From Verrucomicrobia bacterium UBA3750 (lineage in GTDB: Bacteria; Verrucomicrobiota; Kiritimatiellia; RFP12; UBA1067): a stretch of 8,515 nt of DNA. A program made the translations under genes and the position numbers. The stretch is from NCBI GenBank assembly GCA_002371755.1, contig DFGM01000080.1, positions 1-8,515 of the forward strand. The letters are read 5' to 3'. Of this stretch, positions 1 through 5,597 are shown piece after piece; the stretch's first letter is position 1; every line of letters begins with the position of its first letter. The notes beneath the pieces were generated by a model, which saw only the letters and a list, made by a program, of their open reading frames with translations, made no database searches and was not told where the DNA came from.

Positions 1-32
1 TACTGTATCAATAGAGCTGTATCAATAAGCTC
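1..32 (+). repeat. Doubled TGTATCAAT repeat, copy 1 of 3
   Basis: TACTGTATCAAT at 1-12 is followed by a second unit, GCTGTATCAATAAGCTC, at 16/17-32. GAGCT at 14-18 can pair with AGCTC at 28-32 to form a small hairpin. A closely similar doubled copy in the same orientation lies at 1789-1820, and a single inverted copy lies at 1281-1304. The copy sits exactly where an open frame (15-152) begins, so it appears to mark a break point. The repeat may extend to the left of the window. Hairpin-forming repeats near a RAYT fragment resemble REP/MITE-type sequences, but that classification is inference. Confidence 0.55.
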
Positions 33-152
33 TTGTTGGCTCCCAATAAAAAAATCGCTAATAATTCGGTGAAAATTAATATTGAAAAGGCGATGATAGA
101 AATTGCACGACTGATTCTGGGCAAGGAGTGCGAAGGGTATGGGGTAAAATGA
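15..152 (+). pseudogene. 3' tail of a truncated, unidentified gene
   Basis: The frame is open from just inside the repeat (15) to a TGA at 150-152. From about position 33 it encodes about 39 plausible residues ending IEIARLILGKECEGYGVK. It has no convincing start codon or ribosome binding site; only TTG (33 or 36) and GTG (69) are available. The sequence reads like the C-terminal end of a real protein: a charged amphipathic helix ending in a short polar tail. It has the same AT-rich codon use as the next gene, whose binding site begins 3 nt after this stop. The likely reading is that the body of the gene was removed when the repeat copy at 1-32 arrived. The family is not recognised. Confidence 0.35.
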
Positions 153-155
153 ATG

Positions 156-162
156 AAAGGAG
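156..162 (+). promoter_or_regulatory. Shine-Dalgarno site AAAGGAG fixing the lipoprotein start
   Basis: AAAGGAG ends 5 nt before the ATG at 168. The in-frame ATG at 153 overlaps or precedes this site and has no binding site of its own. Translation therefore most likely begins at 168, which also gives a clean lipoprotein signal peptide. Confidence 0.75.
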
Positions 163-167
163 TGTCC

Positions 168-1226
168 ATGAGACTTTTACGACTGTCGTGCATATTTTTA
201 GTATGTGGTTGCTTTTCTCAAAACGGCTCGGATTCTCAGGCGCTGAATAATGATGTTGAACCCTGTCGCGACTTCCGCTGTTTGCATTGGGCGATGAATA
301 GGGGTGCTGAACCGGAGGAACCTGCCTGGCGCGAGTGTTCGTGGGATGAGGTGTCGGACTGGTTGGCGTCCGATCCAGATTGCCGTCGACAGGGCGGTGC
401 GCGTGGATATGAAATGCTTAAGTCAGAAAAGGATAGATGGGGTATGCGTTCAGAGGTGTGGTTTTCTCCCTGTTTTGGCACATGGGCGTCGAAAAGTGCC
501 GAGGGTTTGACGGTAATATGTCAAAACTGGACGGAAAATATTCTGCCGATAAAAGGTTTGCCAAGATGTTGTAAAGGGGTTGAAGTGTCAGGACCGTTTG
601 ATATGTCAAATGTTGTCATTGCAGATTCAGTTGAATACTTCTACAGTGAAGCTCATGGTATAAGTGATTGGCCGCAATATTATGAAGCGTATGATGATCT
701 GCCTCGTTTCAATGCTACAAGCAAGTTGAAGTATCTGTCAATTACGCGGTATAGTAGTGGTGACGATGGCAGAAAGCGGCTACGTATTCCTTGTCTGGAT
801 ATGACGCGCTTTTCAGAAATGGACAATCTGGAGGAGGTCGACGTTTTTGTCGCGGGTTTGGCTGTGCATGCTGAAGAACTGCTGGATAACAATAAACTAC
901 GCTGCCTGTCTGTTACGGAATTCTATGACTATCTTGTTGACTCGGATGAGGGAGGAACAGGCGTCGATATAGGGTTGGAAGATGATTCGAACAACGAGTT
1001 CTTGCAGCATTATGTTGTCGACGATGCTTCGTTTGATGAGTTTATTAAACGTGACTTTTCCGGAATTAAGAAGATGCGTGTCGAAATAGAGCTGAGTCAG
1101 GTTAAAACCTGGGATATCGCCTATCTGGCGAATCTCCATTTTGATTTTCTTTGCATAAGCACAGAAAATTGTATGATTGCTGGAGTCGAGGCGCAGCCGC
1201 GTTCGCGCCGCTCGCGCTTAAGTTGA
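168..1226 (+). CDS. Predicted lipoprotein of unknown function, probably 3'-truncated
   Basis: This encodes about 352 residues from ATG 168. The N-terminus MRLLRLSCIFLVCGC is a lipoprotein signal with lipidation expected at Cys15 (lipobox V-C-G-C), so the mature protein should be anchored in a membrane on the outside of the cytoplasm. The middle and C-terminal parts show irregular leucine-rich, beta-strand-like segments (LKYLSIT, LEEVDVFV, LRCLSVTEF, IKKMRVEIEL, FDFLCIS), suggestive of a degenerate leucine-rich-repeat fold. No catalytic motif is visible and the family is not recognised. Base composition is clearly more AT-rich than in the genes from 1307 onward. The last 13 or so codons (from about 1187) switch abruptly to GC-rich, arginine/serine-rich sequence (QPRSRRSRLS), suggesting that the natural end was lost and translation runs into foreign DNA. 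The gene lies between inverted repeat copies at 1-32 and 1281-1304. It may be an acquired or passenger gene. Confidence 0.7.
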   Translation: MRLLRLSCIFLVCGCFSQNGSDSQALNNDVEPCRDFRCLHWAMNRGAEPEEPAWRECSWDEVSDWLASDPDCRRQGGARGYEMLKSEKDRWGMRSEVWFSPCFGTWASKSAEGLTVICQNWTENILPIKGLPRCCKGVEVSGPFDMSNVVIADSVEYFYSEAHGISDWPQYYEAYDDLPRFNATSKLKYLSITRYSSGDDGRKRLRIPCLDMTRFSEMDNLEEVDVFVAGLAVHAEELLDNNKLRCLSVTEFYDYLVDSDEGGTGVDIGLEDDSNNEFLQHYVVDDASFDEFIKRDFSGIKKMRVEIELSQVKTWDIAYLANLHFDFLCISTENCMIAGVEAQPRSRRSRLS

Positions 1227-1306
1227 AAACCATTGAATCGATGTCGTGCGATTGACCCAAAAGCCGAAATGGGGAATGAAGGGTCGGAGCTCATTGATAC
1301 AGTAAA
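1227..1306. other. Non-coding junction between lipoprotein gene and transposase remnant
   Basis: No gene or terminator is visible here. The stretch from about 1187 to 1220 is abruptly GC-rich. It is followed by ordinary sequence containing TTGACCC (1252-1258) and then the inverted repeat copy at 1281-1304. It reads as a rearrangement scar. Confidence 0.4.
1281..1304 (-). repeat. TGTATCAAT repeat, inverted copy 2 of 3
   Basis: Read on the minus strand this is TACTGTATCAATGAGCTC (1304 down to 1287) followed by CGACCC. It matches TACTGTATCAAT at 1-12 exactly, and it matches the copy at 1803-1828 (TACTATGTCAATAAGCCC, then TTTGACCC) with a few differences. With the copy at 1789-1828 it forms imperfect inverted repeats flanking the transposase fragment. 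With copy 1 it flanks the lipoprotein gene. The transposase-like reading frame begins within a few bases of its edge. Confidence 0.6.
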
Positions 1307-1333
1307 GAGGAGAAGGGCCGCGCGGTCGCGCTG

Positions 1334-1786
1334 ATGCGCCGCGTAGAGGAGTTCAGTGGCGTCGTCGTGCTGGCCTACGCGTTCATGTCGAACCATTTCC
1401 ACATCTTCATCTACATGCCCAGTGCGGAGGAGATCTGTGAAGGGAAGATTCTGCGCCGCATACGCGTTCTCTACCATGACGCGTCGCTCTCGCAGGTCGT
1501 CGCGACGTGGAACAGGCTCAAGACCGAGGAGCAGGAGCTTTTCAAACGCGCAAGTCCGACGAAGAAGTATGTTTCGCGCTTCGAGGCCTACAAGTCCTCG
1601 TTTCTCCGCAGGATGTGGAACTCGGCGGAGTTCATGCGGACGTCTGCGCTAAGGGAGGCGGTCGGCATCAAGAGCCCAATCCACTTTTCCAGGTACTACC
1701 TGAGGCCGCTGATGGAGAAGGGCATGATAGAAAGAACCGATCCGGACAGTCCGAAATCGCCCAGACAGGAGTACAAGCTGGCATGA
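1334..1786 (+). pseudogene. Chimeric remnant: REP-associated Y1 transposase fragment fused to a winged-helix tail
   Basis: The open frame runs from ATG 1334 to TGA 1784-1786 (150 residues), but transposase-like sequence (EEKGRAVAL) already starts near 1307 in the same frame, upstream of any start codon. Residues 1-103 resemble the IS200-like/RAYT family (Y1_Tnp). The metal-binding HUH signature is H21-F-H23 in AYAFMSNHFHIFI, followed by a basic helical stretch to FMRT. The usual first 40-60 residues are missing. The C-terminal part that normally carries the catalytic tyrosine (around a YI-x-x-NP motif) is also missing, so this cannot be an active transposase. From about residue 104 the sequence changes to an unrelated winged-helix tail (1643-1786). 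No clear ribosome binding site precedes ATG 1334. I see a mosaic of two broken genes. A functional short DNA-binding protein cannot be excluded but is unlikely. Confidence 0.75.
1643..1786 (+). pseudogene. Winged-helix C-terminal remnant of a RecG/AlbA-type ATP-binding protein
   Basis: The last 47 or so residues, with landmarks LREAVGIKS, YYLRPLMEKGMIERT and a final RQEYKLA, have the pattern of the small winged-helix domain that ends many RecG-like, AlbA_2/Schlafen-type or Fic-family proteins (pattern: xLGLKDRxHFRxxYLxPALxxGxIExTxPDxPxSxxQxYxLT). That domain is not part of RAYT transposases. Its stop codon is 2 nt before the next repeat copy (1789). It is therefore probably the 3' end of a lost gene caught in the rearrangement. 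The assignment is by remembered family pattern only. Confidence 0.55.
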
Positions 1787-1788
1787 GC

Positions 1789-1828
1789 TACTATATCAAT
1801 GCTACTATGTCAATAAGCCCTTTGACCC
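1789..1828 (+). repeat. Doubled TATCAAT/TGTCAAT repeat, copy 3 of 3
   Basis: TACTATATCAAT (1789-1800) is followed by a second unit TACTATGTCAATAAGCCC (1803-1820) and then TTTGACCC. It parallels the doubled copy at 1-32 in order and orientation, and is the inverted partner of 1281-1304 across the transposase fragment. It may be a terminal or recognition sequence of the RAYT-related element. Confidence 0.6.
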
Positions 1829-1852
1829 CCTTTTGACCCCCTTTTGACCCGC
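1820..1852 (+). repeat. 11-bp tandem repeat TTTTGACCCCC, three units
   Basis: Three consecutive 11-nt units (1820-1830, 1831-1841, 1842-1852) differ only at the first base of unit 1 and at the end of unit 3. It abuts repeat copy 3. There is no hairpin, so it is not a terminator. It may be part of the mobile-element edge or a replication-slippage product. Confidence 0.7.
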
Positions 1853-1886
1853 GTGCTCTGTCAGGAGAACGCATGGTGGCGAAACG

Positions 1887-3101
1887 CTAGCGGGGCCTGG
1901 CGGGTGGGCGATGGTCGCTGAGGCGATATTCGCTCATAGACATGCCGTAGCGCTTCTTGAAGAGGCTTTTTGCATTGCTGACCGTGTTGAAACCGCAGGA
2001 CGCGATGATTTTCCCTACTGGAATGTCGGTGAATTGCAGAAGGCGCTTCATTTCGTCGAATCGGCAGTCGAGGATTGCCTCAAGGATCGACTTACCGATC
2101 GCCTGACGGTACCGCAGGTCCGCCAGGCGCCTGGATACGCCAAGGTCGGCGGCGACATCGGCGGCTGATATCCCATTCGTCGCATTCTCCCTGATGAAAG
2201 ACTCGGCGCGATTAATGATCTGCGCTATTGGAGATATTGGCTTGGTTGACTGGCGCTCTATGATCTTGTGGTTTGATGGGCTCATGATCTGCACCGGACT
2301 CTTCGCCTTTGCGGGGGCCTGCATCAGCTTCTTCAGTTCTTTTGCCGCAAGTTCGCCGATTCTGGCGTGGTTCGGCGTAATGCTGGTTATCATCGGCCTC
2401 GAGGTTTCGCAGTACACCCTGTCGTTGTCGACGCCTATAACGGCCAGGGAGTCAGGAATATTGATGCTGGACATTTCGGCTGCCTCGACTATCCGTGTTG
2501 CCCAGATATCGTGCGGTGCCATTACGGCTGCGGGTTTTGGAAGAGATTTCAACCATTCCGCCAGGGCGACGATGTCTTCCAGGGAACCACGTTCAATGCC
2601 TGCTGCGGTTCGGTAGATGCGAACGTCGTCCGTCTTGCCTCTGAAGAAGGAGCGAAACCCTTTTTCGCGAAAGGTATATGTGTAATTGGAGTCCGTCTTG
2701 TTCTTGCTGACGAAACCGTATGAGCGGAATCGTCCCAGCGAAAACAGGTATTCGGCGGCGGAACGGCCTATTTCGGTGTCGTTGATGTTGATGAACGCCA
2801 CGGTGTCCCTGCGCCGTGGGATGGCGGACGGCATGCAGCAGACGCAGACGAGCGGCGTACGTGACTCCTGCAGGCATTCGGCAGTAGCGGGATGGTCGAG
2901 ACCGCACGCGATGATGCCGTCGAAGCCATCGGTTTCTGCGCGTCGGATGTCATCTAAGGCTTTGTCGCCGGTACAGTCGACGACACGCAAGCGCCAGTTG
3001 CATAAAGCCCGCGCATAGCGGTCTATCCCGTATAGTATTTCGCGCCCCGACCCGTAGGCGATGTACAGGGCAACGAGGATTCTCCGTGGTTCGGCTTTCA
3101 C
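1887..3101 (-). CDS. XylR-type transcriptional regulator (LacI-like sensor domain plus AraC DNA-binding domain)
   Basis: This encodes 404 residues starting at GTG 3101, close to the roughly 390 residues of E. coli XylR. Residues about 6-275 form a periplasmic-binding-protein-like sugar sensor of the LacI/XylR type, with landmarks RRILVALYIAYGSGREIL at the N-terminus, FININDTEIGRSAAEYLF, and IPDSLAVIGVDND near its end. Residues 289-394 form an AraC-family double helix-turn-helix: first HTH around ISAADVAADLGVSRR, second around VGKIIASCGFNTVSNAKSLF, then GMSMSEYR. There is no N-terminal LacI HTH, as expected for XylR-like proteins. It is divergent from the LamG/EEP/GH20-like/GH78 operon, so it probably activates that operon in response to a sugar released from the target glycan. 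The actual ligand cannot be read from sequence; rhamnose or another monosaccharide is a guess from the neighbours. A strong promoter places the transcript start almost on the GTG, so the mRNA may be leaderless. Confidence 0.88.
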   Translation of the reverse strand: MKAEPRRILVALYIAYGSGREILYGIDRYARALCNWRLRVVDCTGDKALDDIRRAETDGFDGIIACGLDHPATAECLQESRTPLVCVCCMPSAIPRRRDTVAFININDTEIGRSAAEYLFSLGRFRSYGFVSKNKTDSNYTYTFREKGFRSFFRGKTDDVRIYRTAAGIERGSLEDIVALAEWLKSLPKPAAVMAPHDIWATRIVEAAEMSSINIPDSLAVIGVDNDRVYCETSRPMITSITPNHARIGELAAKELKKLMQAPAKAKSPVQIMSPSNHKIIERQSTKPISPIAQIINRAESFIRENATNGISAADVAADLGVSRRLADLRYRQAIGKSILEAILDCRFDEMKRLLQFTDIPVGKIIASCGFNTVSNAKSLFKKRYGMSMSEYRLSDHRPPARPR

Positions 3102-3108
3102 GCGCGTA

Positions 3109-3138
3109 ATTATACCATTTTAGTTCGTTGCATGTCAA
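3109..3138 (-). promoter_or_regulatory. Sigma-70-type promoter for the XylR-like gene
   Basis: On the minus strand, TTGACA (3138-3133) and TATAAT (3114-3109) are perfect -35 and -10 boxes with an 18-nt spacer. A transcript would start near 3102, within 1-3 nt of the GTG start at 3101, leaving no room for a Shine-Dalgarno site. Confidence 0.65.
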
Positions 3139-3150
3139 ATACAGTATAAT
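3109..3150. promoter_or_regulatory. Inverted repeat ATTATAC...GTATAAT in the divergent control region
   Basis: ATTATAC (3109-3115) and GTATAAT (3144-3150) are perfect 7-nt inverted arms, 28 nt apart. The left arm contains the -10 box of the minus-strand promoter. The right arm looks like a -10 box pointing the other way but lacks a good -35. It could be a regulator site or a second weak promoter, or chance in AT-rich promoter DNA. Confidence 0.3.
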
Positions 3151-3180
3151 AAGGTTGCCAGAAACAGGACTGCGTTATTC

Positions 3181-3210
3181 TTGACTTAAACTGATGGATT
3201 GAAGTATAAT
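3181..3210 (+). promoter_or_regulatory. Sigma-70-type promoter for the LamG-EEP-GH operon
   Basis: TTGACT (3181-3186) and TATAAT (3205-3210) are separated by 18 nt. The expected transcript start is near 3217, giving a leader of about 50 nt before ATG 3266. The upstream DNA (3115-3180) is the likely place for regulator binding, though no clear pair of direct repeats was recognised. Confidence 0.65.
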
Positions 3211-3246
3211 GTCCGCGTAACGATATCAACTCAGCCCTAACGGCAT

Positions 3247-3254
3247 GGAAAGGA
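3247..3254 (+). promoter_or_regulatory. Shine-Dalgarno site GGAAAGGA fixing the LamG protein start
   Basis: This purine-rich site ends 11 nt before ATG 3266. The earlier ATG at 3245 overlaps the site itself and would put seven extra polar residues in front of a complete signal peptide, so 3266 is preferred. Confidence 0.6.
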
Positions 3255-3265
3255 CGTCAACAAAA

Positions 3266-5578
3266 ATGAAGAAATTACTGATAGTCGCTGTAGCAGCTGC
3301 CTTGTTCGCAGATGGCAGTACCGCCTTTGCGGAGGATGCCTACATCGAGAACACAAACGGCAACCAGTATTTCAACACTGGCCACTTTGTCGGACCAAAC
3401 ACGAAAATCGTCCTTGATTTCAAATTGAACGAAACAACGCTCGGCATCACCCCCTTCGGTGCGCAAGGCAGCAATGGGACTGCCAATCGCCCATGGTTCA
3501 GGTGCTATCTAGGCGAGAAGACCTCGGGTGGGGGTGCCTGGTTTTCGATTAACCAGGCCAAGGCCGATTACAATGCGTCGGGGTTCAACGTGTATCGGGC
3601 GGATTTGCGACGTTATAAGATGACCATGGATTTGCCAGGCAAGATATTCAGGTTGTTGGATGAAGACGGCACGGAGGTCGCGACGCAGGCATTCGAGTCG
3701 GTTTCCTCAGGAACCCAGATTTACCCTCTTGGCCTTTTTGCGACATGCGCCCACAAGTCCGGTGCGTATGCTACCGCGACGACGACGTGGGAGAAACCGG
3801 CGAAGATGCGCGTCTATGGGCTTGAGATCTATGAGTCCGGGACGCTCGTCAAAAAGTTCGTTCCGTGGATCAAAGGCGGCGTTGCGGGGCTGAAGGATAC
3901 TGTCAGCGGCGTGTTCCATTCTGGCGAGAATGCCAGCTCGTGTGTTGGAGGCGGCGACATCACGGTCGAAAAGGACGACGCATACGTGGCTTTCCCGGAC
4001 AACGACGTCATGACTGCGGCAGCTGTCAAAGGCAAGACGATGTATTTCGACACTGGGTATGCCTTTAATCCGGAATCAAGAATAGAATTAGACTATGCGC
4101 TTCTTACGCCGGATTGGACATCTTCAAGCAAATGGGCGGGGGAGACGTATCTTTTTTATGTGGCGGGAGCCAGCGCCGTCTATCTTCTGCCGTTCGGTTC
4201 TAGTGCGAACGGGCGTCATTACATGAAGGTCGGTAGCAAAGAGGGCGGCATAACGGAAGTCGGCGTTGACTACGGCTACAATGTCCGGCGTAAAATCATT
4301 GCCACGGCGAACAATATGAAAATGATCACTGCGGGATACACGAATTGGAACGTTTCGGCTGCCAGCGGCCAAGAGGTTGCGACGACGTTAAATTCGACGA
4401 CTCTCACGCTTGGCTACAGAAGCGGCAAGACGCCAATTCCGGCGAAGATCTACGGGCTCAAGATATACGAGTCGAATAATCTTGTACACGATTTCGTACC
4501 GAGTATTTCCAACAGCGTTCCGATTCTCCGTGACACGCTGGCCGCGCCGACGATAGGGCTTCTCCCCACGGTGTACAACAGCCCCGGCACGAACATCGTA
4601 TGCGAGGCCGGCGGCAATATTCAGGGCGATGAGGCCGCCAAGGAGGCCTATCTCGACTTCGACGGCGTGAACGGGCATCTGATAGACACGGAATACGTGC
4701 TTACCAAGGACAGTCGGCTTGAGACGGATTTCGCTGTCTGGAACGACAATTATCAGATTTCCGGCAATGAGGCACCGATATTCTTTGAACAGCGTGGATA
4801 CAAGGCTGCTGCCGCCGAATGCAACGGTATCTGGTTCCGTCTCTATTATCCAACTGCGCCGCGATTTGGATGGCGTTTCGCAGATTACAATACCGGGAAC
4901 AACGAATGGTTCAAGAATACATATATCACGAACGAACGGGTGAAGTTCATCTTTGATGCGCCGAACAACAAGGTCACGTCATACAGGGGAGGCGTGGAAA
5001 TAGAATCCTTCAAACTGGCACAGGGAACCGGCACGCTTACCTCTACGACTTGTTCCTCTACGCTAATGATCGGCGGCAACTGGAATGGAAAGAGCAATGC
5101 GGGCGGCATGCGTCTCTATAGCGTGAAGATCTACAAGTCCGGCGCTCTGGACAGGAACTTCGTGCCCTGCCTGACAAACGGCGTTGCTGGACTGTACGAG
5201 ACATGCCAGAACAGGTTCTTCCCGCTCACTGGCGGAGTGGTGCGCGGCAAGGGCTACAAGGGGCAGACCGGCGAATTTGAGATTTCGCCGCAACCGGCAA
5301 GACTGACGCATGGAGGCAGCAACAACTCGACTACGCTTACGTGCCTGGCCGTTGGTGCGCAGAGCTACGAATGGTACGAGGACGGTGTTCTCATCCCCGG
5401 CGAGACTTCTGAGTCTATTACGCTGAATTGGGATAGGGCAAAGGCAAAGGCGAATAACTATGCCCACACCTATTCCGTTAAGCCTGTCTATACGGTCTTC
5501 AACGAGAGGGTTGTCGGCGAGGCCGTTTCGGCAACGGTGGAATATACGCCGCTTGGCATGGTTATCATCATCAAGTAA
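3266..5578 (+). CDS. Secreted protein with three LamG/ConA-like repeats and a C-terminal Ig-like domain
   Basis: This encodes 770 residues from ATG 3266. Residues 1-22 are a signal peptide (MKKLLIVAVAAALFADG, cleavage near AFA). Three related jelly-roll, lectin-like units follow, at about 25-225, 239-430 and 461-655. Each opens with an A-Y-[ILV] strand plus a F/IDTGY-like and R/KI-x-L/TDF motif (QYFNTGH, MYFDTGY, HLIDTEY). Each closes with a (M/K)-(R/I)-(V/L)Y-(G/S)-x-(E/K)IY-x-S and FVP signature (residues about 181, 393 and 615). Units 1 and 3 also end in GVAGL-(K/Y)-(D/E)T. Residues about 670-770 are Ig-like (LTCLAVGA...YEWYEDGV) and end in a short hydrophobic tail, PLGMVIIIK. Such LamG-like repeats are common in secreted or surface proteins of gut bacteria. 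No catalytic residues are apparent, so a glycan-binding or adhesive role is inferred. It is the first gene of the likely operon, 19 nt before the EEP gene. Confidence 0.8.
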   Translation: MKKLLIVAVAAALFADGSTAFAEDAYIENTNGNQYFNTGHFVGPNTKIVLDFKLNETTLGITPFGAQGSNGTANRPWFRCYLGEKTSGGGAWFSINQAKADYNASGFNVYRADLRRYKMTMDLPGKIFRLLDEDGTEVATQAFESVSSGTQIYPLGLFATCAHKSGAYATATTTWEKPAKMRVYGLEIYESGTLVKKFVPWIKGGVAGLKDTVSGVFHSGENASSCVGGGDITVEKDDAYVAFPDNDVMTAAAVKGKTMYFDTGYAFNPESRIELDYALLTPDWTSSSKWAGETYLFYVAGASAVYLLPFGSSANGRHYMKVGSKEGGITEVGVDYGYNVRRKIIATANNMKMITAGYTNWNVSAASGQEVATTLNSTTLTLGYRSGKTPIPAKIYGLKIYESNNLVHDFVPSISNSVPILRDTLAAPTIGLLPTVYNSPGTNIVCEAGGNIQGDEAAKEAYLDFDGVNGHLIDTEYVLTKDSRLETDFAVWNDNYQISGNEAPIFFEQRGYKAAAAECNGIWFRLYYPTAPRFGWRFADYNTGNNEWFKNTYITNERVKFIFDAPNNKVTSYRGGVEIESFKLAQGTGTLTSTTCSSTLMIGGNWNGKSNAGGMRLYSVKIYKSGALDRNFVPCLTNGVAGLYETCQNRFFPLTGGVVRGKGYKGQTGEFEISPQPARLTHGGSNNSTTLTCLAVGAQSYEWYEDGVLIPGETSESITLNWDRAKAKANNYAHTYSVKPVYTVFNERVVGEAVSATVEYTPLGMVIIIK

Positions 5579-5597
5579 TTCATCGTAAAGGGGGAAA

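Noticed and set aside
153..167. Earlier in-frame ATG (153) as start of the lipoprotein gene
   Set aside because: It has no ribosome binding site; AAAGGAG lies between it and ATG 168, and starting at 168 gives a proper lipoprotein signal.
8..193. 61-codon minus-strand open frame
   Set aside because: It runs across the repeat, the gene tail and the lipoprotein start, has low-complexity hydrophobic composition and no ribosome binding site.
1820..1852. CRISPR-like or terminator structure
   Set aside because: The units are contiguous 11-mers without spacers and form no stem-loop.
1885..1892. Palindrome CGCTAGCG at the 3' end of the XylR-like gene as a terminator
   Set aside because: It is too short and has no following T-run in either direction.
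3128..3150. Second plus-strand promoter using TATAAT at 3145-3150
   Set aside because: No acceptable -35 box lies 16-18 nt upstream; kept only as an arm of an inverted repeat.
3245..3265. Earlier ATG (3245) as start of the LamG-like protein
   Set aside because: It overlaps the Shine-Dalgarno site and would add a polar extension before a complete signal peptide.
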